Position numbers and translations under genes: made by a program. Under the pieces are notes generated by a model. That model was not told where the DNA came from and made no database searches. It worked only from the letters and a program-made list of their open reading frames with translations. Positions 1 through 5,963 of a stretch of DNA of 7,165 nt are shown piece after piece; position 1 is the first letter of the stretch; every line of letters starts with the position of its first letter. Source of the DNA: Flavobacteriales bacterium UBA4660 (GTDB lineage: Bacteria; Bacteroidota; Bacteroidia; Flavobacteriales_D; Sanyastnellaceae); assembly GCA_002405435.1 (NCBI GenBank), contig DHLU01000238.1:6742-13906 (forward strand). The letters are read 5' to 3'.

Positions 1-69
1 AGCCTATAAAAGTGATAATAATCTTTTTCATGGAAATACGAATTTTAATGTGTCTTTGCTCATTGAATA

Positions 70-1344
70 TTATTTATCGAAGCCTTCGCCGCTGATGCTG
101 ATGCTATTACCCACCAGCACCCTTCCGGGCGCGTTGAAGAAGGTAACCTGGCTCCCGGTCATGCCACTATTGAGAAAATTCTCTCTGGACCAGGACCCGC
201 CATAACACCCTCCATCGTTTCGGCTCAGGTCGAGATCGCTGTATTGAAGATCCGGGCTGCCACCATTGACCGGCGCGCCGGTGAGGATTTTCCCTGTGGA
301 GAGGTCGTAGGTGAACACCGCTCCAGACAGGTTGGTTCCGTCATTCGTAAAGTTGTTAAACGCATTGGTCGCGTTCACCACCGATGTATAGTTATAAGAC
401 ACCTCAAGCGCATTGGTGTTGACCGAGGAGCCGATGCCATAACCACCGGTGCCTGCCGTGTTTCCGATCACGTTGCCCAACAACTGGTGATAGCTGGCGA
501 AAGACTCCACATAGATTGCCCAGTTATTGTTGTTCACCTGAATACAGGTATTGTTCATCAGCCTGTTTTTCTCAGTCGCAGAGGACCTGCTGTCAGAAAT
601 CCTGATGGACATTTGGGTAGTGGCATTCTGCTTAATATAGTTGTTGGAAATGTTATATAACTGTGATGAACTCGACCACCACACCCCGTACAACTGAGTA
701 CAGTTGCTGGTCGACAGGTCAATTTTATTACCTGCAATATGCACTACATCATTGGAAGCGACAGCATCTGTTGCCACATAAACACTGTACGCACATATGG
801 CTCCAGAGTCTATAAAATTACCCACCACCTTGCCGTAACGGAAATAGATATAGCCGTTCATCAGTGAATCAGCGGCGATATTCATGTCATAATAATTATG
901 ATTAAAGTTGATTAGACCGTTATCGAGCTTGCAGCCCATGATTACCACCCGACACCTGGCTCCCGCCGGTGCATTGTTTCCAGAGGTAATACTGCCGCTG
1001 ATCATGTGCGCACCCAAGACGGTGAGCGACTGACCGGCCGCCGAAGGGGTGTAGGTAATATCTCCGTTCAGTTTCCAGTAAACCCCTTCCGTAGCGGACA
1101 GAAACTGCAAAGACTTGCCGTTGTTCGGCGAGGTGGTCAGGTTGATATTTTCATTCCACGATGCACCCCCCGCCTTTGGTGTGACGATAATACGGTCTCC
1201 CGATACCGCGGCGTTTACGGCTGCCATGATGCTGGCAAAGGATCCACCTGCACCGCCGTCAGCCACCAACCGGTCCACAGCATAGGTGGCCTGTGCAGTC
1301 CCCAAAACACACAAGAGAAATAAAAAATTTATTTTCATGGACAT
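70..1344 (-). CDS. Secreted right-handed beta-helix repeat protein, function unknown
   Basis: This 424-residue protein starts with a clear Sec signal peptide: Lys4, a hydrophobic core at about residues 6-17, and a likely cleavage after Ala22 (ATYA|VD). The start of the mature protein, GGSFASIMAAVNAAVSGD (33-50), is the entry motif of parallel beta-helix proteins, which usually reads G-(S/T)-(F/Y)-x-(T/S)-I-x-x-A-(V/I). The middle is rich in Asn, Ser, Gly, Ile and Val with short repeating strands and NN turns, as in right-handed beta-helices. Near residues 362-383 is GSP...DLDLSRNDGGCYGG, resembling the GxP...DxDxSRxDxGAYGG closing motif of many Bacteroidota beta-helix proteins. About 40 residues follow, ending FFNAPGRVLVGNSIS...GEGFDK. 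No catalytic residues can be assigned and no type IX secretion C-terminal domain is evident, so the protein may be a surface or extracellular carbohydrate-related factor. ATG at 1344 is used; the in-frame ATG at 1338 would also retain the signal peptide. There is no Shine-Dalgarno sequence, only an A-rich leader. Confidence 0.85.
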   Translation of the reverse strand: MSMKINFLFLLCVLGTAQATYAVDRLVADGGAGGSFASIMAAVNAAVSGDRIIVTPKAGGASWNENINLTTSPNNGKSLQFLSATEGVYWKLNGDITYTPSAAGQSLTVLGAHMISGSITSGNNAPAGARCRVVIMGCKLDNGLINFNHNYYDMNIAADSLMNGYIYFRYGKVVGNFIDSGAICAYSVYVATDAVASNDVVHIAGNKIDLSTSNCTQLYGVWWSSSSQLYNISNNYIKQNATTQMSIRISDSRSSATEKNRLMNNTCIQVNNNNWAIYVESFASYHQLLGNVIGNTAGTGGYGIGSSVNTNALEVSYNYTSVVNATNAFNNFTNDGTNLSGAVFTYDLSTGKILTGAPVNGGSPDLQYSDLDLSRNDGGCYGGSWSRENFLNSGMTGSQVTFFNAPGRVLVGNSISISGEGFDK

Positions 1345-1677
1345 AGATATTATTTGGTTTAGAACTGGCGCAAAGAACCTGTTTTTCGCTTCGCACGGTA
1401 TAGGGTAAACAACGTATTTCGAAGCACTGCGGACGAGACACCTCCCTTAAGAAAATGCAAGTGATTGAAAAATAAGCAGCTTAGAAACCCCGAATGAAAG
1501 CCACGGTAAAAGGGTGCAGTAACTTTTAGTCCTTCAACGTATAGATACAGTACAAGCAGTTTCTTTCCAAACAGGCTTCCACACTGGCCGTGTATCAAAA
1601 CCGACTGCCCGGGAAATCGAATGGACTCACCCCGGCGGGCTACCGTATCAAGCTATGCCATCTCACAGTGCCCAGGC
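1345..1677. other. 333-bp intergenic gap with no convincing gene
   Basis: The stretch lies between the starts of the beta-helix gene and the end of paaI, both on the minus strand. It is more AT-rich than the genes on its right. A 79-codon minus-strand reading frame (1598-1359) shows no recognisable domain and a Cys/Phe/Leu-rich composition, so I do not call it. A minus-strand GGGAGG (about 1442-1447) resembles a Shine-Dalgarno site, but it leads only into a GTG frame that runs over the beta-helix start. TATTTTTC on the minus strand (1474-1467) is one base from the -7 consensus but lies more than 120 bases from the beta-helix ATG. I found no tRNA, strong hairpin or insertion-sequence end. Confidence 0.5.
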
Positions 1678-2100
1678 TCATACCTCCCAGGGTTTGCCGG
1701 TCCGAAATACCGTGCCGTGGAATACGGCTACGGTTTTGCCGTGCTGGTTGCGCACCGTAATGTGGTAGAACCCTGTCCGCTGTCCGAGGTGGCACTCCTC
1801 CACATCGGTCACCAGTACATCACCCTCCTTCACGGGCGCCACGTGGGCGATGGAAGTATCAACAGACAGACTCTGAATACCGTGAGCATTGCTGGCAAAA
1901 GCCAGTGCACTGTCGGCCAGGCAATAGGTGATACCCCCATGGGCAAGTCCAAAACCGTTCAGCATCTCCGCGCGCACCGTCATGCGCAGGATGCTTTTTC
2001 CCGGATGGTCCTCAACACGCTCTATACCCAGCCACCTGGAAAAGGGGTCGTTATTGTACATGGCGTCCACCACACGGGTCGCAAGACTTGAAGCATCCAT
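1678..2100 (-). CDS. paaI: PaaI-type hotdog-fold acyl-CoA thioesterase
   Basis: This 140-residue protein is a single hotdog-fold thioesterase domain, the usual size for PaaI. The diagnostic stretch runs from about residue 46: MLNGFGLAHGG, then LADSALAFASN. HGG is at 54-56 and the Asp matching the catalytic acid of PaaI is D63. In the family, such enzymes hydrolyse (hydroxy)phenylacetyl-CoA and related thioesters in the cytosol, releasing CoA trapped in dead-end products. The frame is open upstream to 2319, but that extension would cover the divergent promoter region and the start of paaE, and it looks nothing like a thioesterase. ATG at 2100, giving MDASSLATRV, matches the normal family N-terminus. 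The gene is divergent from paaE with 93 bp between the starts, which supports a shared role in phenylacetate metabolism. Substrate specificity is inferred; a general medium-chain or aryl-CoA thioesterase remains possible. Confidence 0.88.
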   Translation of the reverse strand: MDASSLATRVVDAMYNNDPFSRWLGIERVEDHPGKSILRMTVRAEMLNGFGLAHGGITYCLADSALAFASNAHGIQSLSVDTSIAHVAPVKEGDVLVTDVEECHLGQRTGFYHITVRNQHGKTVAVFHGTVFRTGKPWEV

Positions 2101-2106
2101 AATAAA

Positions 2107-2122
2107 CCGGTTAATTATCCGG
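2107..2122. promoter_or_regulatory. 16-bp near-palindrome, candidate operator for paaI
   Basis: CCGGTTAATTATCCGG matches its own reverse complement at 14 of 16 positions; only the symmetric pair at positions 5 and 12 differs. It lies 7-22 bases upstream of the paaI ATG and just downstream of a candidate -7 element, where a repressor would cover the transcription start. PaaR/TetR-type control of paa genes is known in other bacteria, but this sequence does not match the PaaR sites I know, so no regulator is assigned. Confidence 0.4.
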
Positions 2123-2124
2123 CT

Positions 2125-2132
2125 GAAAAGTA
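2125..2132 (-). promoter_or_regulatory. Candidate -7 element for paaI
   Basis: On the minus strand this reads TACTTTTC, seven of eight bases of the Bacteroidota -7 consensus TAnnTTTG. It would start transcription roughly 20 bases before the paaI ATG. The -33 region holds only TTCG at a 17-base spacing, so support is weak. Confidence 0.3.
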
Positions 2133-2180
2133 GCACATCCGGGCGCCCGCGAACCCTGTTCTCCAACCGTCCAATGGCGC

Positions 2181-2188
2181 TATTTTTG
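2181..2188 (+). promoter_or_regulatory. TAnnTTTG -7 promoter element of paaE
   Basis: TATTTTTG is an exact match to the Bacteroidota sigma-A -7 element. It ends five bases before the ATG at 2194, so transcription would start at or very near that codon. The message would then be leaderless from 2194, or carry a leader of only a few bases if ATG 2203 is used. No good TTTG -33 element is seen at the usual spacing. Confidence 0.5.
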
Positions 2189-2193
2189 GCCGC

Positions 2194-3285
2194 ATGTCGA
2201 GAATGAAATTTCATCCGCTCACTGTCATTGATGTGCGCAGGGAAACCAGCCAATGCGTGAGTGTTGCTTTTGAAGTGCCTGCGGGTCTCGAAGCGCTCTT
2301 TACCTTTCTTCCGGGACAATACCTCACGCTTAGGGCCAAGATTGACGGCGAAGACCTTCGCCGCTCCTACAGCATTTGCTCGCAGGCCGGAAGCGGAGAA
2401 CTCCGTGTTGCGATAAAGGAGGTGGAAGGCGGTGTCTTTTCAAGTTGGGTAAATCAGCACATGAAGAAAGGTGATGTGCTGGACGTTATGCCGCCTGCCG
2501 GGCAGTTTACGGCAGAACCGGTAACGGGCCGGCGCAGGCATTACCTCCTTGTGGCCGCAGGCAGCGGTATCACGCCCGTCATTTCCATCGCCAGAAGCGT
2601 GCTCGCCATTGAAAAGGAAAGTGAAGTCACCCTGCTTTACGGAAACCGCTGGTTCAACTCCATCATATTCCGCGACAGCCTCGAAGACCTCAAGGACAAA
2701 TATCTCGGGCGTTTTCGCCTCTTTCACATCCTCTCATCAGAACCGAATGAGATCAATCTCTACCACGGACGAATCGACAGGGAAAAACTCGAGGGTTTTG
2801 CCGCCTCCTTTGTGGACATGTCCGCTGTCAATGACGTATACGTCTGCGGGCCCGAGCCCATCATTCACTGTGTAAGGGCTTTTGCGCTGGATAAGGGACT
2901 GCAGCCCTCGCAAATTCACTTCGAGCTTTTCTCATCGCCCGGACAACAGAAAAGGGATACCGGTGCCCCGACCGCAAGCCAGACAAGGCCTGCCGGACAA
3001 ATCTGCGACATCACCATCATTCTCGACGGAACAGAATCCCGCTTCCAGCTTCCCGCCGGTGATACCCCCCTGCTGGATGCCGCACAACAACACGGGTTGG
3101 ATATTCCCTACTCATGCAAGGGTGGCATGTGCTGCACGTGCAAGGCGCACCTGGATGAAGGTACGGTGAATATGGAGGTCAACTACGCCCTGGAGCCCGG
3201 CGAAATTGAAGCGGGCTTCATTCTCACCTGCCAGGCCAGACCTACCTCGCCGCGCGTGGTGGTGAACTACGACCGCCAGCACTGA
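2194..3285 (+). CDS. paaE: Phenylacetyl-CoA epoxidase reductase subunit PaaE (FAD, NAD(P)H, 2Fe-2S)
   Basis: This 363-residue protein has the full PaaE architecture. A ferredoxin-reductase FAD domain covers about residues 5-110, with RSYS at 57-60. The NAD(P)H domain covers about 115-235, with GSGITP at 123-128 and CGPEP at 218-222. After a short linker comes a C-terminal plant-type 2Fe-2S domain (about 270-360), with cluster ligands C308-x4-C313-x2-C316-x29-C346. The run YSCKGGMCCTCKAHL and the NYALEPGEIEAGF stretch are typical of PaaE rather than of other class IA oxygenase reductases. Established role: it passes electrons from NADPH to the PaaABC diiron epoxidase that makes ring-1,2-epoxyphenylacetyl-CoA. 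No paaABCD genes are visible here, so its partner must be encoded elsewhere, or it serves another oxygenase. ATG 2194 or ATG 2203 could be the start. It is convergent with the minus-strand mini-gene and ABC-F gene on its right. Confidence 0.9.
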   Translation: MSRMKFHPLTVIDVRRETSQCVSVAFEVPAGLEALFTFLPGQYLTLRAKIDGEDLRRSYSICSQAGSGELRVAIKEVEGGVFSSWVNQHMKKGDVLDVMPPAGQFTAEPVTGRRRHYLLVAAGSGITPVISIARSVLAIEKESEVTLLYGNRWFNSIIFRDSLEDLKDKYLGRFRLFHILSSEPNEINLYHGRIDREKLEGFAASFVDMSAVNDVYVCGPEPIIHCVRAFALDKGLQPSQIHFELFSSPGQQKRDTGAPTASQTRPAGQICDITIILDGTESRFQLPAGDTPLLDAAQQHGLDIPYSCKGGMCCTCKAHLDEGTVNMEVNYALEPGEIEAGFILTCQARPTSPRVVVNYDRQH

Positions 3286-3300
3286 ACGCACCACCTCCGG

Positions 3301-3336
3301 ATCATAAAAAACGGTCACCCCCACCGGGATGACCGT
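3301..3336 (-). terminator. Intrinsic terminator for the minus-strand mini-gene and ABC-F unit
   Basis: A perfect 7-bp stem, ACGGTCA at 3311-3317 with TGACCGT at 3330-3336, can extend inwards through CCC/GGG pairing. On the minus strand it runs straight into six T residues (3311-3306, the first also closing the stem). It sits 24 bases after the stop codon of the lysine-rich mini-gene. Read from the plus strand it is followed only by GTTTCATT, so it may also stop paaE transcripts, but less efficiently. Confidence 0.8.
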
Positions 3337-3359
3337 GTTTCATTACTGCATCGGAAAGA

Positions 3360-3461
3360 TTAATACCTGCCCTTCTTGGCCTGCTTCTCTGCCTTCTTGT
3401 CTTTCTTGGTTTTGGCCGGTTGTTTTTTTGTTTCCTTTTTGGTGTCTTTGGATTTTGACAT
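3360..3461 (-). CDS. 33-residue lysine-rich mini-protein
   Basis: ATG at 3461 opens a short frame ending with TAA at 3360-3362. The product begins MSKSKDTKKETKKQPAK and ends EKQAKKGRY. It has 14 Lys in 33 residues (42%), four acidic residues, and no Leu, Ile, Val, Phe or Trp, so it must be disordered and strongly basic. The KKxxKK spacing recalls histone-H1-like tails and nucleic-acid-binding proteins. I do not recognise a named family and assign no function. Support for a real gene comes from its setting: a -33/-7 promoter candidate 27 bases upstream and a strong terminator 24 bases downstream in the right orientation. Codon choice also varies between AAA and AAG for Lys, unlike a simple repeat. 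It lies 53 bases downstream of the ABC-F stop and may also be read from that transcript. It could still be low-complexity noise. Confidence 0.6.
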   Translation of the reverse strand: MSKSKDTKKETKKQPAKTKKDKKAEKQAKKGRY

Positions 3462-3487
3462 GGTGAATGGAATTTGCGTTTGTGGTC

Positions 3488-3519
3488 CAATATTAGCGCA
3501 GCCCGACTGTCATGTCAAG
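3488..3519 (-). promoter_or_regulatory. Candidate promoter of the lysine-rich mini-gene
   Basis: On the minus strand CTTG (3519-3516) is followed after 20 bases by TAATATTG (3495-3488), seven of eight bases of TAnnTTTG. Spacing and order fit the Bacteroidota -33/-7 arrangement. The -33 part overlaps the last codons of the ABC-F gene. The start codon is 27 bases past the -7 element, leaving a leader of about 20 bases. Confidence 0.45.
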
Positions 3520-5386
3520 CACCTTGTACAAATTCACTCAACTCCAGCCAACGGTTGGTTTTGGCATCAATCGACGCCATCACTTCGGCCAGCCGGTTGG
3601 TTAGGGTGAGCAGCTCCTGGTGATCGTGGTGGGCGCCCAGCATGTCATTTTCCAGACGCTGCTTTTCAGCTTCCAGCGACGGAATGTCCTTTTCCAATTG
3701 CTCCCATTCGAGCTTCTCCTTATAACTCAACCGGGTTTTTTCCCTTGCAGCGGGTGTTGTCACCGGTACTTCCTTTTTCACCTCGTCTGCAGTCTTTCCG
3801 GCCTTTTCCATTTCATTCATGACCGCCCTGCAGGTAGAATAGCTTCCGGTGATGTCCCTGACATTACCTCTGCCGTCGAGCACAAAGACATGATCGACGA
3901 GCTTATCCAGAAAATACCGGTCATGGCTGACAATAAGCAGACAACCGGGGAACTGAAGCAGGTAATCTTCCAGCACCGAAAGGGTAAACACGTCGAGGTC
4001 ATTGGTCGGCTCGTCCAGAATGAGGAAATTGGGATTCTTCATCAGCACCAGCAGCAGCTGCAAACGCTTGCGCTCACCGCCGCTGAGTTTCTCCACATAC
4101 GTGGAATGCGTGTTGCGCGGAAACATAAAGCGTTCGAGCATCTGCGCTGCGGTAAGGGTCTTTCCCTTGGTCAGGGGAATAAAGTCCGCCACCTCGCGCA
4201 CACATTCCAGCACTCGAAGGCCTTCGCGGGGCGGAGGCATGTGCTGGCTGAAATAGCCGAAAACTACAGTATCGCCCACCACTACCTTGCCGCCGTCCGG
4301 TTCGGTATTTTTGGTAAGCAGATTAAGAAACGTGGTTTTGCCGGTACCGTTTCTGCCAACCAGTCCCGCCTTTTCACCGGTGCGAAATACATAATCAAAT
4401 CCGCCCAGCACGACCGTTTCACCATACACTTTGCGCACTTTGTGCAACTCCACCACCTTGCTCCCCATGCGCGAGATGTTGATCTCAAGCTCAAGTGAAG
4501 GATCCAGCGTGGTGCGCCGCACCTCTTCACGCAGGTCTTCAAAACGGGTCATCCGGCTCTTGCTTTTGGTCGTGCGCGCCTGCGGCATGGTGCGCGACCA
4601 GGCCAACTCCTTTTTGAACAACTGGAATTGTTTGTCGCGTGTAACCGATTCCAGCGCCTCCCGCTCGGCCTTCTTTGTCAGGTAATAGCTGAAATTTCCC
4701 TTATAGCGATAAAGTGCACCATTTTCCAGCTCAAGTATTTCATCGGTAATATTCTCAAGAAAATACCTGTCGTGGGTAATCATAAAAATGGTCATGTTGC
4801 TCTGAGACAGAAATTCCTCGAGCCACTCGATCATGTCCAGGTCCAGGTGGTTGGTTGGCTCATCCAGCAGTACGAGGTCGGGTTGTTCGATGAGCACCCT
4901 GGCCAGCGCAATGCGGCGCTTCTGGCCTCCACTCAGCTTACCGGTCAACTGTCCGAGTTCATGAATATCCAGCTTGCCAAGCACTTCCCTGGCCCGCGCT
5001 TCATAGTCCCATGCCTGAAACCGGTCCATGGCATCGTGGGCCCGCTGCAATGCCTTTTCATCTCCACTGGCCAGCGCCTGCTCATAGTCACCTATAGCCC
5101 GTGTACGGGCATTATCGGCAGAAAAAATATTTTCCAGGATGGTCAGCCCGTCGTTGAGCTCATGGTCCTGTGAAAGGTAACCCAGGTGTACCTCACTGTT
5201 GTACGTGATGGTACCGCTGTCGGGCATATCGCGACGCGTGAGCAGGCGCATGAGGGTGCTTTTGCCTGCACCATTGCGCGCTACCAGCGCCACTTTCTGT
5301 CCTTTGTCTATGCCAAAACTCAGGTCGCTGAACAACTGCTGGATGCCGTAGGATTTGGTGAGGTTTTCGACCGAGAGATAATTCAT
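3515..5386 (-). CDS. uup: Uup-type ABC-F ATPase (ribosome-associated translation factor)
   Basis: This 623-residue protein has two ABC domains in tandem and no membrane segments, as in the ABC-F class. Domain 1 has Walker A ARNGAGKST (36-44), signature LSGGQ (151-155), Walker B LVLLDEP (171-177) and switch His205. A charged linker of about 240-300, containing WSRTMPQARTTKSKSR, corresponds to the arm that reaches the ribosomal P-site tRNA. Domain 2 has GRNGTGKTT (344-352), LSGGE (434-438), FLILDEP (454-460) and SHDR (487-490). The C-terminal coiled coil at about 551-618, opening TRLSYKEKLEWEQLE, matches the Uup C-terminal domain and separates it from EttA. Both ATPase sites look intact. ABC-F factors bind stalled or initiating ribosomes; Uup has also been linked to DNA-structure binding and transposon excision in E. 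coli. Antibiotic resistance is not indicated by anything here. ATG at 5386 follows an exact -7 element by four bases. The gene is divergent from elaA. Confidence 0.92.
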   Translation of the reverse strand: MNYLSVENLTKSYGIQQLFSDLSFGIDKGQKVALVARNGAGKSTLMRLLTRRDMPDSGTITYNSEVHLGYLSQDHELNDGLTILENIFSADNARTRAIGDYEQALASGDEKALQRAHDAMDRFQAWDYEARAREVLGKLDIHELGQLTGKLSGGQKRRIALARVLIEQPDLVLLDEPTNHLDLDMIEWLEEFLSQSNMTIFMITHDRYFLENITDEILELENGALYRYKGNFSYYLTKKAEREALESVTRDKQFQLFKKELAWSRTMPQARTTKSKSRMTRFEDLREEVRRTTLDPSLELEINISRMGSKVVELHKVRKVYGETVVLGGFDYVFRTGEKAGLVGRNGTGKTTFLNLLTKNTEPDGGKVVVGDTVVFGYFSQHMPPPREGLRVLECVREVADFIPLTKGKTLTAAQMLERFMFPRNTHSTYVEKLSGGERKRLQLLLVLMKNPNFLILDEPTNDLDVFTLSVLEDYLLQFPGCLLIVSHDRYFLDKLVDHVFVLDGRGNVRDITGSYSTCRAVMNEMEKAGKTADEVKKEVPVTTPAAREKTRLSYKEKLEWEQLEKDIPSLEAEKQRLENDMLGAHHDHQELLTLTNRLAEVMASIDAKTNRWLELSEFVQGA

Positions 5387-5390
5387 CCTG

Positions 5391-5398
5391 CAAAGTTA
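5391..5398 (-). promoter_or_regulatory. TAnnTTTG -7 promoter element of the ABC-F gene
   Basis: The minus strand reads TAACTTTG, an exact consensus match, then CAGG and the ATG at 5386. A TTG lies 17 bases upstream as a possible -33 element. With only four bases between element and ATG, transcription should begin at about the start codon, giving a leaderless message. Confidence 0.6.
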
Positions 5399-5457
5399 GC
5401 CATGGCCCGGCCCAACAAGCCCGGCAAACGCTGCTTTGCGCATCGCTTCCGCAACTG

Positions 5458-5482
5458 CCGCAGTCGAGGCCTGCGGTTTTTT
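5458..5482 (+). terminator. Terminator-like hairpin upstream of elaA
   Basis: CCGCAG (5458-5463) and CTGCGG (5471-5476) form a perfect 6-bp stem with a 7-base loop, followed directly by six T residues (5477-5482). This is the form of a plus-strand intrinsic terminator. No plus-strand gene ends here, so it would act on antisense transcripts from the ABC-F region or on an unseen short leader. Its T-tract also doubles as the -33-like TTTTTTG of the elaA promoter. Confidence 0.55.
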
Positions 5483-5514
5483 GATGCCGTTCGCGCAGAT
5501 AGCCGCTAAGTTTG
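5477..5514 (+). promoter_or_regulatory. Promoter of the elaA-dinB-ligase operon
   Basis: TAAGTTTG (5507-5514) is an exact match to the -7 consensus. TTTTTTG (5477-5483) lies 23 bases upstream, at the long end of the accepted -33 spacing. The ATG at 5520 comes five bases after the -7 element, predicting a leaderless or nearly leaderless message, as for paaE and the ABC-F gene. Confidence 0.55.
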
Positions 5515-5519
5515 TGCCC

Positions 5520-5963
5520 ATGCACTGGCATTTGAAGTCGTGGGCTGACCTGAGCAAGGAAGAATTGTATGCCTGTCTCGCCCTGCGCATTCGGGTATTT
5601 GTCATTGAACAGCAATGCCCTTACCAGGATGCAGACGGAAAGGACAGGCATAGCCATCACCTCTTCGCCCTTTCGGGTGAAACCTGCGTAGCCACCCTCC
5701 GGCTGGTGCATCCCGGTGTGTCATATCCGGAGTGGTCCATCGGACGGGTCGCCAGCGATCCGCAGCACAGAATGACAGGACTGGGCCGGGCGCTCATGGT
5801 GCGCGCCATGCAATGGCTGCGGGAGGAACAGGGGAATCCATCCGTGAGGATTTCGGCACAGCAATACCTGAAAAAATTCTATGAAGACCACGGCTTCATC
5901 CAGGTGAGCGAACCCTACCTGGAAGACAATATTCCCCACATAGAAATGCTCTATTCATCATGA
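5520..5963 (+). CDS. elaA: ElaA-family GNAT N-acetyltransferase
   Basis: The 147-residue product is a single GNAT domain of ElaA size. Characteristic ElaA blocks are RIRVFVIEQQCPYQDADGKD (23-42), IGRVASDPQHR (74-84) and the C-terminal NIPHIEML (137-144), which mirrors the E. coli ElaA ending. The acetyl-CoA pyrophosphate-binding motif (Q/R)xxGx(G/A) is R84-M-T-G87-L-G89. ElaA proteins are cytosolic acetyltransferases whose natural substrate is not well defined, so none is proposed. The frame is open from an ATG at 5436, but the extra 28 residues run through the hairpin and promoter region and are not ElaA-like. ATG 5520 gives MHWHLKSWADLSKEEL, the normal family start, just after the -7 element. 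The stop overlaps the next start as ATGA, so it heads a coupled operon. Confidence 0.88.
   Translation: MHWHLKSWADLSKEELYACLALRIRVFVIEQQCPYQDADGKDRHSHHLFALSGETCVATLRLVHPGVSYPEWSIGRVASDPQHRMTGLGRALMVRAMQWLREEQGNPSVRISAQQYLKKFYEDHGFIQVSEPYLEDNIPHIEMLYSS

Noticed and set aside
1259..1441. 60-codon minus-strand frame with a GGGAGG motif before a GTG
   Set aside because: It overlaps the start and signal peptide of the beta-helix gene in another frame. Shine-Dalgarno sites are rare in Bacteroidota and the product looks random.
1359..1598. 79-codon minus-strand frame in the intergenic gap
   Set aside because: It has no domain, an odd Cys/Phe/Leu-rich composition, no promoter at a sensible distance, and ends just before the beta-helix start. 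It cannot be excluded but is not supported.
1621..2091. 156-codon plus-strand frame
   Set aside because: It runs antisense through paaI, which has intact catalytic motifs; the predicted protein has no recognisable features.
2101..2319. N-terminal extension of paaI from an ATG at 2319
   Set aside because: It would cross the divergent promoter region and overlap paaE. The added 73 residues are basic and unlike any thioesterase N-terminus.
3620..4498. Long open frame of 292 codons on the plus strand
   Set aside because: It lies fully antisense to the ABC-F gene, whose motifs are unambiguous. The translation is His/Gln/Leu-rich with no domain. It is a shadow frame, as is 4628-5173.
5436..5519. 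N-terminal extension of elaA from an ATG at 5436
   Set aside because: The extra residues span the hairpin and the exact -7 element, and ElaA proteins normally begin at the residue encoded at 5520.
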